A stretch of 64,000 bases of DNA from Nematopogon swammerdamellus (taxonomy: Eukaryota; Arthropoda; Insecta; Lepidoptera; Adelidae): the NCBI GenBank assembly GCA_946902875.1, contig OX336345.1, forward strand, positions 20,553,395 through 20,617,394, read 5' to 3'. Shown here one piece after another: positions 10,301-16,300 of this stretch; position 1 is the first letter of the stretch, and every line of letters starts with the position of its first letter. Both the position numbers and the translations under genes were made by a program. The notes beneath the pieces are model-generated. The model saw only the letters and a list, made by a program, of their open reading frames with translations, was not told the DNA's origin and ran no database searches.

Positions 10301-13300
10301 TGTGGCTATTCTTTTAAAGTACCGGCCCCACACGGTACAAATTTCTCCACTCACGATTCAAATCACCTTTGGAAGGTTCAAACCGGTAAAATATTCCATG
10401 TACAGTATAGCCGACACGACCAATAAGACGCACTGATGTGGCACCTAGCTCGCCAAGGCTGGTAAAAAGGTATTCCTTCTTGGGGAGTTTTTTCAATATG
10501 AGCCGGCACTACAAAATGGTAGCCTCATAGACGTAAGGGAAGGGACCTGCAGTTTTACGTGGAACATGAACCACGGTGAGCCTCAACGGTCGCACGCATC
10601 CAAAGTCCAATACCATGACACGAAGACAGTGGAGTTTACTAATTCAAATGAAAAGAAAGTCATCGACTGGTGGAGCAGGTGATAAGCCTATACTAGACTG
10701 GACTAGGGGAGAGAACAGTTGAGGCCGATATGCGGCTATCTTTTGTATATCCAGTACGATGGTATCAACCCAGTCAGAATTTGAGCCTATACCACCTAAT
10801 AAGGGGCGAGCGAAGGGAAGGGACCTACAGTTTTACACAGCTTCCAAACGGAGAAGCAGTTATGGTATGCGCGTACATTGTTCCGTCAGAAAAAAATCAT
10901 TCGCGCATTTCGGCCGAAATCGAACCTCGGACCATGAGCTCAAGAGGCCAAACCAAGACCGCGCCGACCAAAATTTACCGCGGTAAATGTAAAACGTGTA
11001 TTTAAGCATAAACGTATGTAAGTATTACATGTATGTAATTGGGTACTTACTAAAATATACGCAAATATTAAATGTATGCGATTGTGTACTAAAATGTACG
11101 AAAGTACTAAAATGTACATATACATATTATGTAAGTCCTAAAACAGTGTTGTGGCAGGCCTCACACACTCTATGTACTTGCGCGCGCTAACTACCTACCG
11201 CCCAGCGGGGCGCCGCCGCGCCGCCGCCGGCGCCGCGCCGGCGGCGGTCTAATTCAGTGGCAATTCGTCAGCCGCGCGAAGCATACCTACACGCCCGCCC
11301 ACGCAACTGCGCGCAGATGCAAAGCAATAACCACTTTACACACGATCGTTTAGGTACATTTTCGCACGCAGCGATTGGCGACGTGAAATAGTAGGCTATT
11401 AAAGCCGAAGGTATTGAACTTTTTCTATGGAGTGATTTATCTGTACGAAGTAACTATTAAGTAATCTGTGGTTGTCCCCAGCTCATGCGCAGCGAACGCC
11501 GCGACCTACACCCTACTGGGCGAATGTTGTCCGGCCGCAGTGCGCAGTCGCCAGATGCTGTTCGCGACTATACCGCTCATGTTTACACAAGGATTCACTG
11601 GACGTTAGTCTAACTTATACAGGGTGTTCGGCACATGAACCGACAGAATTTTTTTGTAGGTAAGTGGGGTCATTTGCAAGGTTTTGACCTATGACACCTA
11701 TTGTCAGTTGTCACGTGGTATCGAGATGCGATTTTTTTTCTTTATTTTTGAAAATTACCAAAATCTCAGCTACAAACCCTTGTAACCTTTTTGTTTATGA
11801 TTGTATCAGAACGAAATAAGTTTACGAAATTAGTTTACCCTAGTTTACGCCCTTTCCAACGGTATGTCACATGTCATACAAATAATTCACTATGTGGTCA
11901 AAATTAGGCACACAGACGGATCAGAACGACAACGCGGGCACTAATCGGAGGTCGCTTCCCGTATTGAGAGCGTTTTCCGGAGCATTTTCAAATTTAGAAC
12001 ATGTACCGGTCGCGCGGGAACTTTTGCAAATTATCCCTAATTTGATCGTTCTGTTCTGTCTCTGTGCCTAATTTTGGTCACATTGTGAATGTTTGTATGA
12101 CATGTGGTATACCGTTGGAAAGGGCGTAAACTAGCGAACTTTTTAAAGGAAAATGAAGCTCTCAATTGCTGTCAGTTTGTTTTTAAATGAATTAAGAAAT
12201 TATGATTTTGTCATATTTTTACTCGTCTTCGGGACTTTGGGAGGTCATAAGTCCTTTTCATGGTATTGACTTCATTAAATGATATTTTTTCTAGAAGAAG
12301 GATACATCGTAAAATCCAATAAATTTTATTTCGTTCTGATACAATCATATACAAAAAAGTTACAAAGGTTTGTAGGTGAGATTTTGGTAATTTTCAAAAA
12401 TAAAGAAAAAAAAATCGTATCTCGATACCACGTGACAACTGACAAAAGGTGTCATAGGTCAAAACCTTGCAAATGACCCCACTTACCTACAAAAAAATTC
12501 TGTCGGTTCTTGTACCGAACATCCTGTATATAACTTTAGTAAAAATTTAAGGGTTGAAACAGTTTTTACACTATTTTAAAAAACAATTATGAACCGTTTT
12601 TAGGTTTCCGTACCCCGTACGGAAGCCTATGCTAAGCCTACGCCTTTCGTCTGTCCGTCCGAGGGCGGACTTTGAACCGTAACCATCTTGTGAACCGTAA
12701 TAGGTAGCCGGTTGATTTTTTTACAGAATACTGTGTTATTATGGCGGGTATACTAACAAATAATAATAATAAAAATTAAGGGTGACAAGAAATATATTTT
12801 TTCAACGTTTTTTTTTATCTATCGTAAAAACCATTACCTATATATCTATGCATTTATAAGCGTCAATCTTGGTGTGATTTGATTTGATTACATATATTGC
12901 AAATTGTTACCGTGAGTAAGCTGTTGTGTTTAAAAAAATAATATATTGCGAACTCTAAAGTAAAACAACAAATAATAAAAACTGAACAATTGCGTGGTGA
13001 TAAGTACGGTGGTACCAACCCAGTGGGCTACAATTTGAGCCTACCACCTATTAAGGGGCAAGGGCAGGGAACAGTTTTAGATCGGTTCCGAACGGTGAAG
13101 CAGCAGGTGTATAGGTGTGTAGGTATGCACGTAAATTTTTTCGTCAGAAAAAACTCATTGGTACACGCCGACCGAATTCGAACCTCGCACCTCTCGCATA
13201 TGAGAAGCCGATGCCCAAACCACTCGGCCACCCGCTGCTTACCCCGATTGTCGGGATACAGCGTGTGGCTCCTTGGCGTGTGGCATGTATGTACATATGT

Positions 13301-16300
13301 ATTCTAACTAGATATCGATGATTAACTAGTACCGTGTGGGGTCGGTACTTAAAAAGAATATCCCCACTGTATCTCTCCCCATGCATGTCGTAAAAGGCGA
13401 CTAAGGGATAAGGACAAGATGCCGTGCTAAAGGGCGACAGGCTCGCCACCTCTCACCTTGGCACGGTACTTCCACCGAGTCATGCAGCAGGTGGGTCTTC
13501 GAGCCTTACTTGCTGCTTGATCGATTTAATCTTGTTCGAAGACTGTGCGAAACGTGGTGGTCGGTGTTGTGCTGTAATTGACCAGAGTACTTGCAGCACA
13601 ACACCGATTACTCTGCTTACCCCGATTATCGGGATTCAGCGTGTGTGATATGTATATGTATGTATATCGATGATTCTAACTAATATTGCCTATATATTTC
13701 CAGTGCTGGCATACCCGGTGTTCGGACTGGACTTCTCACACGACCTCCCCTGGCTCGGCATCGCTTTCCGACCGTGGAGGTTACTAGTGATCATCACCGC
13801 ACTACCGTGCGGACTTGGCGCACTCTGCCTGCACTTTTTCTACGAAAGCCCTAAGTTTCTAGCCGCCAGCGGGAGGAACGAGGAAGCAGTCGAAGTGCTG
13901 AGCAAGATATACAGTATCAATAAAGGCGTTCCCCCGGATCAGTTTCCGGTAAGCTTTTTTTAACAAGCGACGCAAAAGAGGCGCGTTATAACTTTGACGC
14001 TTCCGTCTGTCTGTCTGTCTGTTGCATCGTAGCTCCCAAACGGATCGACCGATTTGGATGCGGTTTTGTTTATTAGAAAGCTGGTTTAATCGGGATGGTT
14101 CTTAGCTATATTTGTAAGTAATTAAGTAAACAAACAAATAGCTATCTTAAAAAGTGGACCGATTTGCATGCGTTTTTTTTAAAAAGCTTGTGAGGCCGGT
14201 ACTTTAAAATAATAGCCCCACTGCATCTCTCCCCGTGTATGTCGTAAAAGGCGACTAAGGGATATGACTTCCTTTTTATATTACTAGGTGGTAGGGTTTA
14301 ACCCACCCGGATTGGTACCACCGCACTGAATGAAAGGTCGGTCGAAACGGCTATGTACATGGTTTGAGTCTTCCGTCCAGTTCAGTATATCCGGCACGAC
14401 CGAAGGGAAGCACTGATGTGGCACCAAGTTCACCCGGTGTTATGGGCTGACATCACGGATGTTGTAGGTGATGTAGCCAACCGTGTCAGTTACCATAAAA
14501 AAAAATATTATGTCATTTGAGGACAGATCTGCCCTCATGAGGTAGTGTGACACGTACGGCGTATCCAAGCTACTAGTCTCGATACCTCGCGGCTGACATC
14601 ACGGATGTTGTAGGTGATGTAGCCAACCGTGTCAGTTTACATAAAAAAAACTTAAATTACAAATTAAAAAAAAACCGGTCCGGTCAGTAAATAAAACATA
14701 AAAACTCAGTGCCGCGCGGGTATTTACTTTGCGGTTCCCCGACTCCTTTAAGGAAATTATGTTTAACTTTTTAAGGGTCCGGCCGCTTTTTTTTAATTTG
14801 TAATTTTGACTTCATCTTCTTAACCTTTCGTTTGTCGTCCTTTGCTTTGCACCCAAAATATTTTACCCCAATAAACAGGCGCCTTATAGTATAGAAGGAA
14901 ACTTTAAATTTCCAGGTTAAATCTATAAGTCTGGACGAGTCGACGGCGAAGAAGTACGAGAATCAATCTTTACTAAGCTCCATGTGGGAGCAGACGGTGC
15001 CCCTCTTCCGTCCGCCCATGCTCGTGACCACCGTTAAGCTGTACTTCTTACTTAGTGTTATTTACATGACGTAAGTATCAACATACTGGCTGTTAACGCG
15101 GCTTTGCTACGCGGCAAAATATCCTATAACCATCCATAGATGTGTGTGAAAACCTGAGTAGATTGAGTAGTTCTCGACTTATATATAAGCGAATGTGCCC
15201 GCGGCTCCGCCCGCTCTCATATTTGACTTCTCTGCTAATCTCATAAGCCATTTAGCGTAATAGTAAGTAGCCTATAGTTGATGGGAAGAATCAAGCTATC
15301 CGTAGAATTTGTTTTTATTAAATTCGCTCCAGTGGTTCTCGAGTTATAAGCGGACAGACAGACATACAGACAGACAGACAGAAAGCAGACGTTGGATTTT
15401 ATTAAAGGTAATAAATAATATAATAAGGACGGTGATGATCGTCCTGTCGTCGGTCCGTCAGAGGAGAGGAGGTCAAAGTTCCATTGAATCAAAACTGAAT
15501 GAATCGTCGGTCGAAACGGCTATGTAAATAGTTCGTGTTTTCCGTCCAGTTCAGTGTAGCCGACATGAAATGAAGGGAAGCACTGACACGGCACCTAGTG
15601 CACCCGGTGTTATGGGCTGACATCACGGATGTTGTAGGTGGTGTAACCAACCGTGTCAGTTTCCATAAAAAAAAAAACAATTCCCTCCTTAGGTCGGTTC
15701 TTGTACTGCTTGCAGAAACAATAGTTTCTGCATATGGTTTCCACGTATCTTCACGTCTCTCTTCTCGAACTTGCAAGCGGCGGCCGGAGACGAGAGTCAT
15801 ACGCTCTGCAGCCTTCTGAGTGCCAGCTCCGTTGCAGCCGATAACCGAACTGACGAGGTACTGTCATCGTTCTCATTACCTACGTCTGTTTATACTTCGT
15901 CATCATCATCCCTTTGAAGTCCCAATTTTTTTATTTTTTTTTAATATAATCAGGTATGGGTGGCTTAGTCAGAAGGGCCAAAGCACATGCTCCGACCAGC
16001 CAATATCACTTCCGAGAAGGTAGGTGCCATACCGGAGACTTCCCTGAATTGCCGGCTATACTGGACTAGAGGAGAACACAGCCGAGGCTGCTATGCGGCC
16101 ATCTTACATTCCGTACGGTGGAATCAACCCAGTCGGCTACAATTTGAGCCTACCACCTACATAGTAAGGGTCAAGGGAAGGGACCTACATTTTTACACCG
16201 GTTCCGAACGGCGAAGCAGCAGGTGTAGATGTGCACGTAATTTTTTTCCTCAGAAAAAAAATATTGGTACACGCCGACCGCATCCGAACCTCGGACCTAT

